From the NCBI GenBank assembly GCA_018873245.2, contig JAEMBT020000006.1, positions 4,981,855 through 5,045,854 on the forward strand: a stretch of 64,000 bases of DNA. Reading direction: 5' to 3'. Source of the stretch: Archegozetes longisetosus (Eukaryota; Arthropoda; Arachnida; Sarcoptiformes; Trhypochthoniidae). The notes under the pieces were generated by a model. It did no database searches. It worked only from the letters and a program-made list of their open reading frames with translations, and was not told where the DNA came from. The position numbers were made by a program, and so were the translations under genes. Below are positions 12,844-26,400 of the stretch, piece after piece (position 1 is the first letter of the stretch; each line of letters begins with the position of its first letter).

Positions 12844-13889
12844 GGCATTCTCCTGAGGTGTGATCTACAGTTAGAAAGTCAACTTTAGTTGACTATAGTA
12901 AGTTACTATTAGTAATATACGCGTGTAGTTTATTAGAATGAATATAATTTTGCACTTTTGTAATTTTTCTAGAAAATTTTTTAGATACGTGCAAAATAAT
13001 ATAAATACCTTTGTAGATTGTGATATGGATCCCATTAGCATATTGGTATTCTATAGCTTTTATAAATATGAAAGCTTCAGAGCTATATGCAATTATCTCC
13101 TCCGAGGAGTCATGTGTTGCCTTCCTCCAGGAGCTTAATCTTTTGCCTTCTCAGTCAATCCTAAGAAGAACTTATTTCAGTCTTTTACGAGATATCCGAA
13201 ATGTGTTTATTTAACTTTTTTATTAATTTTTAATTTTTTAATAATTGTTTAATTTTAATGATTTTTGTTTTATGGATCTTAAAGTATTAATATATTTTAA
13301 TAAAATTTCTACTTTTATGTAATAGCAAATATGTAGATCACACCTCAGGAGAATACCCTAAAATATAGTTTGGCTATCGAGAAATTAAACTTAAAGTTTG
13401 CCATATAAAATATATGGAGAGAAATAAATAACTCATAATTTATCAAAATTTATTAGGAATAAAATGCCATTTATGGGATAAATAATATATAACCGAAATA
13501 CCTACTACTTCGATTATGTATTTTTATTCCAATAATATAATTTAAAATCATAGATCAATATTATCTCATTCAAATGAAACCATTAAATCTAAATTAACAA
13601 TAAAGCTGTAAATTAGTTGTCCATATATTTTATATGGCAAACTTTAAGTTTAATTTCTCGATAGCCAAACTATATTTTAGTGGTTGAAAGGCGTCAAAAT
13701 ACTTTGAAAATCATTCTACATAAAGTTTATATGATACTCACTACTAAATTGCAAATTTAAAACATGTCTTTACAATGAAATGCACCCACAAGGAGCAAAC
13801 TTTAAGTGTCCATCACATAAAATTTATTACACTCAGATCAAACCTCAAAGTTTATTGTTGGTGTGTAAATCACACCTCAGGAGAATGCC
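12844..13889 (+). mobile_element. Merlin-like non-autonomous composite element
   Basis: The outer ends are inverted copies: GGCATTCTCCTGAGGTGTGA at 12844 and its reverse complement ending at 13889. They are flanked by an exact 8-bp duplication GATATTTG (12836-12843 and 13890-13897). A second right end lies inside, at 13332-13357 (TAGATCACACCTCAGGAGAA then TACC), and matches the left end with about one difference. So an element of about 514 bp appears fused to a second unit. An open frame at 13020-13214 includes ISSEESCVAFLQELNLLP, which resembles the N-terminus of Merlin/IS1016-type transposases, but no catalytic region remains. Superfamily rests on that short match plus duplication length. 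Confidence 0.7.
13358..13680. repeat. Perfect 61-bp inverted repeat nested in the Merlin-like composite
   Basis: Arms 13358-13418 and 13620-13680 are exact reverse complements over 61 bases, starting CTAAAATATAGTTTGGC. They enclose about 200 AT-rich bases without coding content. The unbroken match suggests either a recent insertion or continuing gene conversion between the arms. It abuts the internal right end of the flanking element directly. Confidence 0.9.
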
Positions 13890-14418
13890 GATATTTGTCA
13901 GTCCTACGAATCTTTCCGATTCAATGAAAAATGTCAATCCTTGTTTGTGAACTTTATTTTTGGCATAAGTTCACAAACGAATAAAATTAAATATTTTATT
14001 TCAAATAAGTTAGAAAAACTTTTGCGAAACTCTTTTAGAAAAATAGAAAAGTTTTCGATACCAGAAATAGATTTTAATCTTATTAATCTATTTGTATTCC
14101 ATCGCTTTCAAAGCTTTTAGTACAGTTTTTATTATGAAGGCCTTAGTCTTTTTCTTTATTTTCAGTTTTAGTTTCAGGCCTTGTTTGAAAATACAGACAC
14201 TGACTATAAATATACTTTTGGTTTAAGAAGAGTAACTAATTTTGTTCACTATTATAGAGTTTTAAGTAAACATTTAAGATTTAATGATAGAATTGCGATC
14301 AAAGTAATAATGAAATAATTTTAAGCTAATACTTACGAATTTGATTATCATCTTAAATACAGAATGACTGCAAACATTGTTTTAAAAAATATTGTTTAAT
14401 ATAGTTTTGTATTATAAG

Positions 14419-14839
14419 CAGAGAAACCCAAAATAGGTTAAAAATAGGTAAAATCATGAAATAGTCAAACAAACCCTCATACTAATTGTTCAAGTTTTTA
14501 TCAGAAAACAATCAAATGACTAAACACTAAATGAATCTTTCTTTTAATACATATTAAGGTTTCAATACATTACTCACACATATGTCAAAAAATTTAATTT
14601 ATTATCTTAAGCAATGAATATCACTATTTAAAACACGTTTATTTATTTATTTACTTATGTAGTGTTATGTTATGCTTTTATAATTTTTGTAAATTGTTAT
14701 TCAAAGTTGAAAAAACTTAAGAGATAACCAAAAACTGCTCATTTGATAATTTTTTGATAAAAACTTGAACAATTAGTATGAGGGCTTGTTTGACTATTTC
14801 ATGATTTTACCTATTTTTAACCTATTTTGGGTTTCTCTG
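14419..14839. mobile_element. hAT-type MITE (hobo-like ends)
   Basis: The ends are CAGAGAAACCCAAAATAGG and its inverse (arms of about 85 bases, with few differences). Flanking eight bases are ATTATAAG and ATTATAAA (7 of 8 match, fitting the hAT pattern nTnnnnAn). The interior is AT-rich without an open frame. CAGAGAA matches the terminal style of hobo. Confidence 0.85.
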
Positions 14840-16299
14840 ATTATAAATGCTAAGAAATAGAATTGATTTAAATAAAAGTAGAGTGCTTTACACACTTTTT
14901 CGAATCTGCATAACTATATGCCTTCTCCAATTTTGTCTCAAATGATTGTTTGCCAATTCAAGTTTTAGAAACACTTGCATACAATTTGCAGCCAAAATAT
15001 AATTAGATGTAATGAGACTTATAATTATTCTGTAGAGATCTATAAACTGTCTAAATAAGTCTATTACTGCAAATTTCTAAAAAGACACAAGGGTAAAACT
15101 TTGGACTCTTATAAAAGAGTTTGTTGTTCACTGCAGCAAAATCGTAATAATAAGATAATTAATGAAAATGCTTTTATCATACCATTGAATGATCCGCTGA
15201 GCCAACTGAAAAGAAAACACATCTTCATACATTTACAATAAATGTATGTATAATCGTTTTGAGTCATTAATGTTTTCCTTACACATCAACAATGACTTAT
15301 CGAAAGGCCTACTCTTCACGAGTCATTACAGAATGGACTCATTTGGTCCACACTTTTATAGGACTGAACATTTTTTTAGGTCATAGGGATTAATGTTTAT
15401 TTCTTAGCAAATTCTTTTTGGATAATATAGGATTTCGTTAGAATTACTATTAAATATGGACAAAATGCTATAACTTTTGGACTTCTAAACAAATAGGATT
15501 CAAAATAAGTAGAACACAAACTGATTTATCTCTGCTTAGATTAGAAGCGTTCAAACGCATTAATCAAATCCATTCAACCTATTTTTTATGTGACTTTTAA
15601 ACTAACAAAAAGTGTTTGCGACATTTATTCAACTTCATACCAGATAATAAAAGTGAATTTTAATTAGAACAACAAATATTTATCAAAATGTTTTAAACAC
15701 AGCAACAGAACTCATGAGAAACTGTTGAAAGTAATAACTGTGATGGGCCTCAATTTTCGTATAATCGCTTATAAAAGTTCAAATTCTTCATATTTGTATC
15801 AGTCTATAAAATTTGAATGAATACAATTTTTAGGTATAAAAAGAGAACAAATTCGGACAAAAGTGTCAATATTTTAATCTATAAAACTGAAAAAAAATCA
15901 TGACACACATCGTTTACGAGAAAATAAATCTTGTGAACAACATAATTTTAAAATTTTCTGGATTAAATATTCCAGTACTTCATTTGAAATAAGTAAGATT
16001 CATTGTGAAATTTCGAGAAGCAATTTATGTTTGAGTAGTATCTCGCAAGAAACCAATTACTATTTTGTTTAGATTTGACGCTGGTCGCTAAGAATAAAAA
16101 TGGAAATCGAGTGATTCAAAATTACTTTATTACATTTGATGTGAACGAATACGATTCTCTTGTCATGTAAACCTCGCTTTTTCAAGTTTACTCCAATTTA
16201 CTTCTAGAAGCAGTCCTCGTACAAACTTGATTATGTTTGCACAATCAACTGGTAAATAATATTGAATTAACATAAAAAAAGCACTTTGCGTCTGACAAT

Positions 16300-16739
16300 T
16301 AGTGATGTATAGCTTAAGACTAAGAATGAGACTAAGCAAAATAAGATATATTAAAATCGTTTGGCTTAAGACTAAGACTAAGTCAGAAGTTTAGATACAA
16401 ATACTGTCATTTAATCCATTAGAAATTATTCATTCTTTGAAGTTTTCAATTATAAAACCATTTGTAAAGCACTAGATAAACAATTGCAATCCTATTGCAA
16501 TACATTTTAATAGTGAATGTCTTTGCACTTAGTTTTGTTTTGTTAGTCTATTGATCATTTTATGAAACATATTAGATAATAAAAATTTCAAAATGTTATA
16601 ATAGATGCTATAAAGAGATAACTAACACAAGTAGTAAGACTAAGACTAAGCAAAAGATAAGCAAAACGACAATTTTTTACTATAAGACTAAGACTAAGAC
16701 TAAGAGACAAACTAAAAATCTCTAAGCTATACATTACTA
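16300..16739. mobile_element. hAT-type MITE with AAGACT subterminal repeats
   Basis: Terminal inverted repeats TAGTGATGTATAGCTTA and, inverted, TAGTAATGTATAGCTTA are flanked by CTGACAAT and CTGACAAC (7 of 8; fits nTnnnnAn). Just inside both ends are runs of AAGACT or TAAGAC units in the same orientation, which may be transposase-binding subterminal repeats. No coding content. Confidence 0.82.
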
Positions 16740-16999
16740 CTGACAACCCGTTCATTTACAACATTTGAGTTTTGATAGACTTGAAAGCTATAAAGAATAT
16801 TTGTTATATTTATGATCTTTAATCTTTAAATTATTTGTTGTTAGATACTTTTCTCGCAAAAGCACGAATTCCGATAGAAAATTAAACTCTGACCAAATGA
16901 TTACCCAGCTTCTGAATCTTTTGTTATGAGGGTATATTGAAAATTTAAATAAAAATATTTAAACAGTTCTTCAAGTTATTCACTAAATAGATGCATTCG

Positions 17000-19900
17000 A
17001 GTAACAGTTATTTTACCGATTATATACTCTTACATCATTTTACAAATTGTTTAGATTTGAACAGACCGCGAGAACTATATTCAGTAACAATACAACTTTT
17101 TTGGCTGATTAGTCGTTGACATTTTTTGATATACTGTTACGTAAGAATTGCACCAAAATAACCTAATTTCACAAAATCTTTTCTCGAAGCTATTATTCTA
17201 CTTTCTGATATAGAGCAGAATATATTCTTTCTAATACAGTATATTATGAGGTATTTTCTCAAAATATCTTATAAGATATTCTGATAAACTTTTGAAACAG
17301 ATCCAAAACTTTGACACTCAATCAATTTCAAGTTTCTCATTTGACTCAATAGATTTGAGAAAGTGGATTAGCTCACTTAAAGAGTAACGTGATAGCAAAA
17401 TAACAAGACTTTGAACGTAGTTCACGGGTCAACTATCGAGTATATTAAATTTGGTCATAAAAATTTCAATCAAAGTTTGGACTCAGTGAAATTTGCACTT
17501 TTTATAGGATAATGCTTGATAGATCATTACACAGAGTGGAAAATATTATTAGATATAGTTTATGAAAAAGACTTACTTATCTCAAGTGTATCAATCCTAT
17601 CCAGTGCTCAAGTTTACCTACTGCTTTTAGTGAGTGTAGATCCTTTAGGGGAAGTTATATAACCTTACGCGCATCATAAAATTCTCCTAAAATCTTTACG
17701 CTCCCTAACAACAATAGATAAACACAAATACTGATCTTATCTCAAATTTTAATAAATCAAATGAAAGCATATGTGTGAGCTTTAATCTTGATGCTGATCA
17801 AAATTTGAAATACTGGTCAGTTTGTTCATGAATCGCTTTCGAAGGACTATCGTTTTTACTTTGCCACCGCCATACAGTATGTTCCATCTACTAGACTCAT
17901 AAACTGAGTGCAATTTTTCTTTAATATTAACCATCGATGAGATACCACTTACGAATAAAATTTGAAATTAGTCAAAGTAAGGATAGTTCCGCAATCATTA
18001 TGCTTGCTTAAAAACACTTTTACTATCGAAAATAGTATTTATAATAAAAGAGACAGTTTTCGTTTATAAAACTTTTTATTAACTAATTATATTTTTGTGG
18101 TCAAGAAAATAATGAACATTTTCAGCATACGTTTAAAGTATTGAATTCCCATATATAAACATTAATCCTATAACATTAAATTTAATGATTAAAATTTCGT
18201 TTCAAAACATAAAATTTTGAATCAATGACTAATTTACTTAACGTTTGATTAGTTGGTTAGAAGCTAAAGGGACATATAACCTTACTCTTTAGTGAACTAA
18301 TCAAATAAATTATAACTCGAGTTAATTCCCTTGAAAATTAACTTTTAGTTATAGACAAATACGATTTATAGCAATCGTTCTGTTAATTATGTTAATCTAA
18401 TTCATTTTATTCATTTAAGGAATTAAATACTTATTTCATATCTTACGCCAAATTGATAGAAAGTTTGCCACATCAATATAAAACATAATTTTGATTACAC
18501 AAATAATTTAATCATACTTTTAAACATTAGTTAAGTTAAATGTTCGAAGCACTAAAATAAATTGAACTATTCTTCATTTGGAATAACATGAATAACATGA
18601 ACAACACCATCAAAAAATAGTTATACAATATAGAGAGATATGCATTATGAATATAAGTCCAATTAACCTTAAAATAGTTTCAGTTTAAATTAATACATAG
18701 ATATTTCATTCATTTCAATAAGTGACCGAAAAATAAATAATTATGAAAATAAATGCGTTGTGAGCACGTCTTCTGTCTTCAAAGCTCGGTTTCCTCTGTT
18801 TTACTAAACGAATGTCCAATCCTTGAGCTCAGATCACGACTAAGATCATAAAAATCCTTCTGTTATTAAAACAAATGTAAAAATCAATTTTGAATGAATA
18901 CAGGAAGCAAGAAATGTCTGTTATTTTTAAACAAACAAAAACCATATTTCTATGAGCTATCATCATATAATGCAGTTAATTCTTGCTAAAAGCATGTCTT
19001 CAAGTCAATAAAAGAAAAGGAATTCACTTTTTCATAAGAATGGTCTTCATAAGCCTCAAAGCATTATAAAGCCAACGATATTACCATTCATATCAATGTT
19101 TTTTCTGACAAATAAATGGCAGATGCATCTTCATAAGTTATGTGCATTAGTTTGCGAAATGTTTTGGTAACAATTTTAATGTTTTTGACTGAGAAATAAA
19201 AATAATTACATTTAGCACAACGAAATAAACTCACTTTTAAGAAGAAATTCAACTAAAAATGTTGGTTTGGGTAAATCGAAACTTGCATTACTTTTACGAT
19301 ATAATAATTTATTTTTAAAAACGTGTAATAAGTTTTGACAGATTCTAATGAAAATGTTATAGGAAAATACTGTCACTTTAAGACTGACAAGAGAGATTCG
19401 GGACTATGCAATGACCTATTTCAAAATTATTTTATGGCATCAATAATGTGTCATGTTTGAAAAAGCATATAATAAAGGCTGACCGCCGAACATTTAGAAG
19501 TTATCAACATTCCAAAAGTCAATTTTCAATGCACGGATACCTAGTTATGCATAGTTATTGACTTATTCTTATTTCACTATTTACAGTGAGAAAGTGTATC
19601 AAAACTTGTTAGAAATTCATATAAATTGGAATTAATTATACTTAATGTTCCAATTCAAACGAAATTCTAATATTTTTAACAATTTTGTTCATTTAAATAC
19701 TTAAAAACAAAGCAAACATTAAATTAATGCGCAATAGTCCGATCTTTCTATTGCATTTGAGAAACCTAGAGATCTATTTTCTGAGGGACAATAAATATGA
19801 AAAATTAGAATTACTGATAAATAAAAATTATTTTAACATGAAATTTTGAGATGATCATTTTGCTCAAAATGATTTCAAAATAATCGGCAGTTTTTCTCTA

Positions 19901-20398
19901 TTAGCTATATTATTGCCATTCAATCTGGGATTTCGCAGAATAAAAGTTTGTCATATTTTCTGGCATCTAACTTCTTACACAAAATTAATCCTAAAATGAC
20001 TCATATTTTAATCAGTAGTATTTGTTTAGTACCTTTTTCATAAGAATGATTGTGAAGCCGCTGAATGTAATTGGAGCTAATGTAAGTATTATGAATCCCA
20101 ATCAAGTAAATATGAGTTCATTAATTATAATCGAAATGAAAACACAATGTTCTTCGTTCAGATATATTGTATGTCCTCTAATAGTATTACTGGAATCATA
20201 ACTAAATTTATATTTGTTTGAATATCTCACATGATGAAAATCCGGTAAGTAATCAAAGTTCTGCCAATTAACTAATCTCAAACTTAAGTTCTCTAATCAT
20301 AAGTCATTGACTTTTCAAAACTGGAAGGTATCCAACACTTTCATTAGGCTTTGTATATGATAATTATTTGATTTTTAATTTAAAATCTAACTTTGAGT
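17000..20398. other. Non-coding DNA below receptor B
   Basis: The expected C-terminal tail exon of receptor B should lie in or below this stretch on the minus strand, but no frame with a convincing acceptor and receptor-tail sequence stood out. Otherwise AT-rich with no recognised features. Confidence 0.5.
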
Positions 20399-20451
20399 CA
20401 CATAAAATCACAACTATTTAAGCTGATAATAAATGTCAAATTATTTCTTAC

Positions 20452-23400
20452 CCGAAAGCTTTTGCTCATAAATGAGTAGATGATAGGATTTACAAAACTG
20501 TGAGCCATAGCCAACCAGAGGAGTGCTACTGTGGTTATTGTAATCCAATAGTAGCTAACCATTGAACAAATTTGGAATAATTCAGGGAAATAAGCGCCTA
20601 TCAATTGATTTGTCTTAATAGGTGTCCAGCATATAACAAAGAGTACAATCACTGCGCACATCATTTTTATTATCTGAAACAAATACCAATTTATTTGTCT
20701 TTCATTCAAACAATATCTAAACTTTCATTTTATCAAAAGTTAATAGCTTTAGAGCTTTATGTAGACATTTAAAACACTAAAGTTCATATTTTCTCCAATC
20801 GAAATCTGTATCATTTTCAAAATATTTTGAAAAGTTCATTTGAAGATTTTATTGAATATAATTACTGAGTCGTTATTTCGGCATATCTTAAAGTTTGTGA
20901 TTTAATTCTCGAAACAAAGCACACTTTTCTAAAGGAAAATTTTTCAAAATCTTACTGTCTTCAGATTATTCGGCATATATGTTGACCTGCGTCGAATAAG
21001 TTGGTTCTGAATTGGGCGTCAATATTTGGCTTGATTGGCGTACACCGAAAAGATGACTCAGTAAATATAATTTGATGTACTTCAAGTCTTTTTCATAAGC
21101 GATGATGAGCAATGCTCGAGCCTTCGATGCTCGGTAATGGACACTGAGCACTTAGCCCTAACATTAGAAATTTAGATTTAATTTTAAAATTAATATTCAA
21201 TAATTATTTTTATTCTTTTACAAATAATTTACTTATTTTATTGCAAAATGACATCGACTTTTATTATTTAGCATATGCTTGAATGGTAGTTGATCTCACT
21301 TTTGACGTCATGAATATATTTCGCATTACATATTTTTAGGATTGCAGCATTCAAATATAAAAACTTTCAATAGATAGAAAGTTTGGACACAGTAACTCAG
21401 TTGATGCCCGGTGCTCAAGTGCATTCTAAAAACGAGCACGAGTACCGAGCACGCTCGCCATTGCTCATAAACGTATAATTAGTTTTTGCAGAATTGAAGT
21501 TCAGAATTTGATTAACATAAGGTTAATAACTTTTGTTCTCTATTGACTCGTTTTGTGTGATTTAGTGTCAAAACAACGCGGCAAAAATAACGCCAAATCA
21601 AAATAACGCCAATATAAAATAACATCAACGAAAATTACATAACAATAATAACTTTTATAGATTTTTAAAGCGTTTTTAATAAGATGTATTGCTTATAATA
21701 TTAGTATTAATTTATATTACGCGAGAAATTTCACATATCTTTAACCTATAAATTTAAATTATAATCCTTGCGACAAAAAATGCATAGCATCTTTTAAAAA
21801 TTATTCCAACCTAAACCAACACTTATGAGGAATAAAATAAGATATTGTTGAGAAAGAAGAACCAAAAATTCTAACTGTGGGTTGCGAAAATAAACCAAAT
21901 ATGGGACAATTTATAATTCGAGGTATAGGAGTCACTTAACAAAAGTACGAAAGAACGCATTGAAAAGTGTATAGCTACAGAGGGAAATCGAATTCAACTT
22001 TTATTTTAGTTGTAATAATTAGAATCAATTGCTTTCTTGTGATAAATTTGAGGCCAAAATATTGTAATTTTCATTAAAAACTTTACGCTTACTTTTTCCG
22101 GATTTTTTGTCGCGAGGTATATTTACAATACTCATTATCTATATATAACTATGTTAAACATTAATGTGTGTGATATTTTCCATAACTTTCAATAAATCAG
22201 GAGTCCATACCCATGCATAAATTATATTTAAATACTATTTTCTTGTGCTATTTTTGCTAGTATCATTTTGTATTGGCGTTATTTTTGCCGCGTTATTTCG
22301 ACGCGATACGGTTTTGTGTTATGTATACAGTCTTTTAACTATTGAATGAGAATGTGATTAATTTATATTGACTTACTTTCGAAGTATCGTTATTTCCTCC
22401 ACTACGTCTTAACGGTCGATCTCTTTCAGCAGATCTAACGCTAATTAGTTTACGTGCGATCAGTAAATAACAAACTGTTATTATAATCAATGGAGTCATG
22501 AATGTGACGACAAAGTTTATAGTCATATACGTTTTCGAATTCCATAAAAGATTCCTGCTTTTGCATACATACCATGTAGCATTTATTGGTATTTGATCTT
22601 CACTCGGATTGTACAGTTTAGGTGGTATGAATGAATGTGTCGAGAAATCCTTAGATCCGTAGTATGCGTATAGACTACCGATTATCCAAATAAATGTTAA
22701 AATTTTGTTACCATGCTTGTTAATTATGTTTTCTTGATCTAATGGATGAATGACTACGAGATATCTGAAATGATTATTTAATAGTCGTCAAGTTTGAAAA
22801 TGTTGATTAACACATAATATTGCTCATAATTCTATTCCTGATGCATATTTGAGGGAATACCAAATACTTGAGACCGTTTTTATCTTGTGATCACTATTTT
22901 GAATGTAATATAAATAGGCGATAGAGGTTTCTTAATACCAATAATTATTGTTTGATGATAAATCAATTGGATGATTGACTGCACTCTTCAGCATATTTAT
23001 ATTACATTCAGAAATACTGACCACATGTTAAAAACGATAGCAATTATTATTTATTTGGCATGACCACATTTAATAAACTCATAAAAGAAATTATTTGTTT
23101 GATCAGCTAATCAGAATTCGGTCGCATATAATTAGACAACATTATATATTTAGACGTATATAATTAGCTACCGGTTTCTAAAACTTCATAGAGCACAACA
23201 TTTCTATTCGAAGAATGCTCTAGATTTTAATTTCAACTTGTAAATGTAGACAAATAGGTTCATTTAATTTAATCTCATTTAGACTGTGGTTTGTCTAGAA
23301 TTTTATTTAGTTGTAAATCAATAAGAAATAATTCAATTTTTAGAATGTATCCATTTAATTAACGTCACTCTATGAAGATAGAAAATACACTATATGAAAA

Positions 23401-26400
23401 TTCAGATTGGCATATTGTCAAGTTAGAAGATTATTTCAATAAATATTAATGTTAAAGATCATGAATCATAATATAATAATTGATATAATAAATCATGTTC
23501 TCGTATATATTTGACAAATGGCAAATTTTCTTCAGTTTCCGTTATCGATGTAGAGAATAGAAACAATTCTTTTACTGATTAGCAATAAATGTATGCAATC
23601 AATTATTTACTACAAGGCTTAATTGATTTTTATTTGTATGATTTGAAACAAAGTTGCTCCTCAGTTGTTCTATAGAAATACCAAAGTTCATTTGCTTTTT
23701 AATACATCCGAAGCTTTGTTAAACTTTTAATTTTGTTGAACATGTTTTCTATGTATTTTTCAAGTTATTTTTACATAAAAGAGTCAACTCAAGCCAAAAT
23801 AAAAAATACCCTCACGCTTTGGAAATAGTGTTGGAAAATTTCTAGAAGCTCTCTACAAGCTTTCTAGAAAATTAATTAAAAGTAACAATTTTCATGTAGT
23901 TAAAATAGCTTTCGTTGTACTCAAACTTCAACCCTTACTGTAGCTATTATTCTAATTATTGTGACGATTAAGCACATTAATTCAACTAAAGTAAACTGAA
24001 TATCAGTTCAGAAATTATAGGTAAGCTTTTAGTTAACTTCAATACTAGAAGATCAAATTTTTTTTATTCAAACAAAAATTTTCCAGGTAATTTTTCTGGC
24101 TTCAACTCTCATTCAAAGTATGAGGATATATCCCTCAGAAAAAGACGGTAGGAATCAGTTCGGCAGAAGTCAGTTTAGCCGAAAAGATTAGTTTGTTTCC
24201 TATTCTCGGTTTCGGTTTTAGAAACCCCTTTTATCCTTCAAAGTTATTATAAAAGAGCTCGAGTTCTAAGAGATTAAGTTCTAATTACACACTCGATGTC
24301 CTATGTAAAAAACATTTTATTATAGATATGATAAATTTTGAAAGTTTATCAATGAACGATATGCTGTAAATGGAAGTCGTAAAGCCAAATTATTAAATAT
24401 AAAAACTAAAAATTTTATCTAAATATTCAAAAAGTATAGTTAAATATTTCTTATAACTCTACTGATAAGTTAAAAGTTGTATTTTTTAAATTTCAAAATT
24501 GAGTTCAATATTTAATACTAATGGAAATCAATCTAAAATATCTAGTATTTAACCGTAGTTTTTAGTCTTATGATTTTCTATTTATCATTGACGCTTAAGC
24601 TTTTATCTAATTCTATTGATTACTACTAAATTTAGAATTTTGCTCAGTTAGATATCAATGAAAGGAAACCTGAGTTTTAGAGATGAGAAAACCAATGCAA
24701 AATTGATTCTAGCCTGTTTCGGCAAAACTGATTTCTGCGAAGCCAACACCAATCTAAAAAACGAGACTAACCATACTATTTATGATCACAATCCTATCAA
24801 TATTCATACAAATTATAGGATTAGTCGGCGCATTAAAGATTAGTAGGCTATTCAACTGGATCAAAGTCCAATGGTAACATGACAGGCTCGGGTGGTGTCT
24901 TCCCAGTTTATAGACATCCACTTTATAGAAATCCACTTTATAAACATTTCACTTCATAGACATTTCATTTCATAGACACTTGGTTAGAGAGACATTTTTA
25001 AGCTATTCAAAATAATTTAAATTTATTTACACATCTGAGAAATTAAAATAATTGCATAATAATTATAATGAAAGTCAAGTGCATCGAATCTCATATCTAC
25101 TAATCCGTTAATCTTATAATCTTATGATAATTAAGATATTTAACACGTGCAAAATGCAAACCCATTCAACTATTTTTCAATTGAATGAAAAGTGGTTTTT
25201 ATTTTGAGTCTATTCAGTTCAATATATCAATTTTTTATTGGAATATTTCTGCATATCTATATTTGAATTTTATTAATTAGTTAGTGTTTGTGTAATCTAT
25301 CTGTAAACTACGTCTGAATTAAGTTTTATTGAACCAAACAAAGGGAAAAATGATCATTTTTCAAAATTAGATTCAAATAGATTATTTAAAATTAACATCA
25401 ATAATCTCCTCGATAACCAGAATTTTCATTAGCGAATAATTAGTATATAAAATGAAATGTCTATGAAGTGGAATGTCTATGAAGTGGAATTTCTATAAAG
25501 TGGATTTCTATAAAGTGGATGTCTATCAATCGGGGTATAACCGGCTCGGGTAACATGTTGAATATCAACGTTGTCAGCTAGACGAGTAGAGTGCAAAGAT
25601 TATATCTCGAAGGAGGGAAACGATGGAAAGTGCTTCATTTCCACTTACTAGTCTTACAGAGAAAAGTAGGGAAAACGTTGTCATTTTATTCTTAATAAGA
25701 TCCTCAACTTAGTATATGTCGTACTTAAGTATCAATATATATTAATTGTCATCAAAATTCAAGACAGGCAGAAGGTTTCTTGTCAATATCAAAAGATAAT
25801 GAGTGCAATTTTTATTTAATGTTACGCATTTATTATATCTATTATTATGAACTAAGTTTCAAACAAACTGAAGGAAATATCTCTTAATCATCAGAGGAAG
25901 AATTTTTTTGTCAAAACACAATTTACTTCCAGCACTAAGTTCACAGATTTGAACACCATTAATACATATAAACTTTAAAAGTCATTTTCAACGAATTGCA
26001 CCAAAACGACCAAAATTGCCTTTTCGCGACTAAAAGCATAACCGACATGAGAGTCAATAGTTGAAGTTTCAAGAACTTGCAATTGCTGATCAAGTTTAAA
26101 AGAGTCTTTTGATCTCTATACTAAAGAAGCTTAGGAAATGTTTGAACAAAAATTTTGATTTAGAAAAGATTAGAAATACTTAAAATATTAACTTGAACTT
26201 GAACTACTTTATGCATCCCCTAATTTTACAGATGCTCAATGAAGTTTTTCAATTTTCGAGCGTATTTCCAATGATAGAAGAAGGAAATCAAGCACTGCAA
26301 GCATTGAAAAATGATCAATTTAAAGATATAAACAGCTTTTTGTAATATTCAACTCTTTTGTGTGACTTTCCATTAAAACTACCAAAAAATGTCATTTTTG

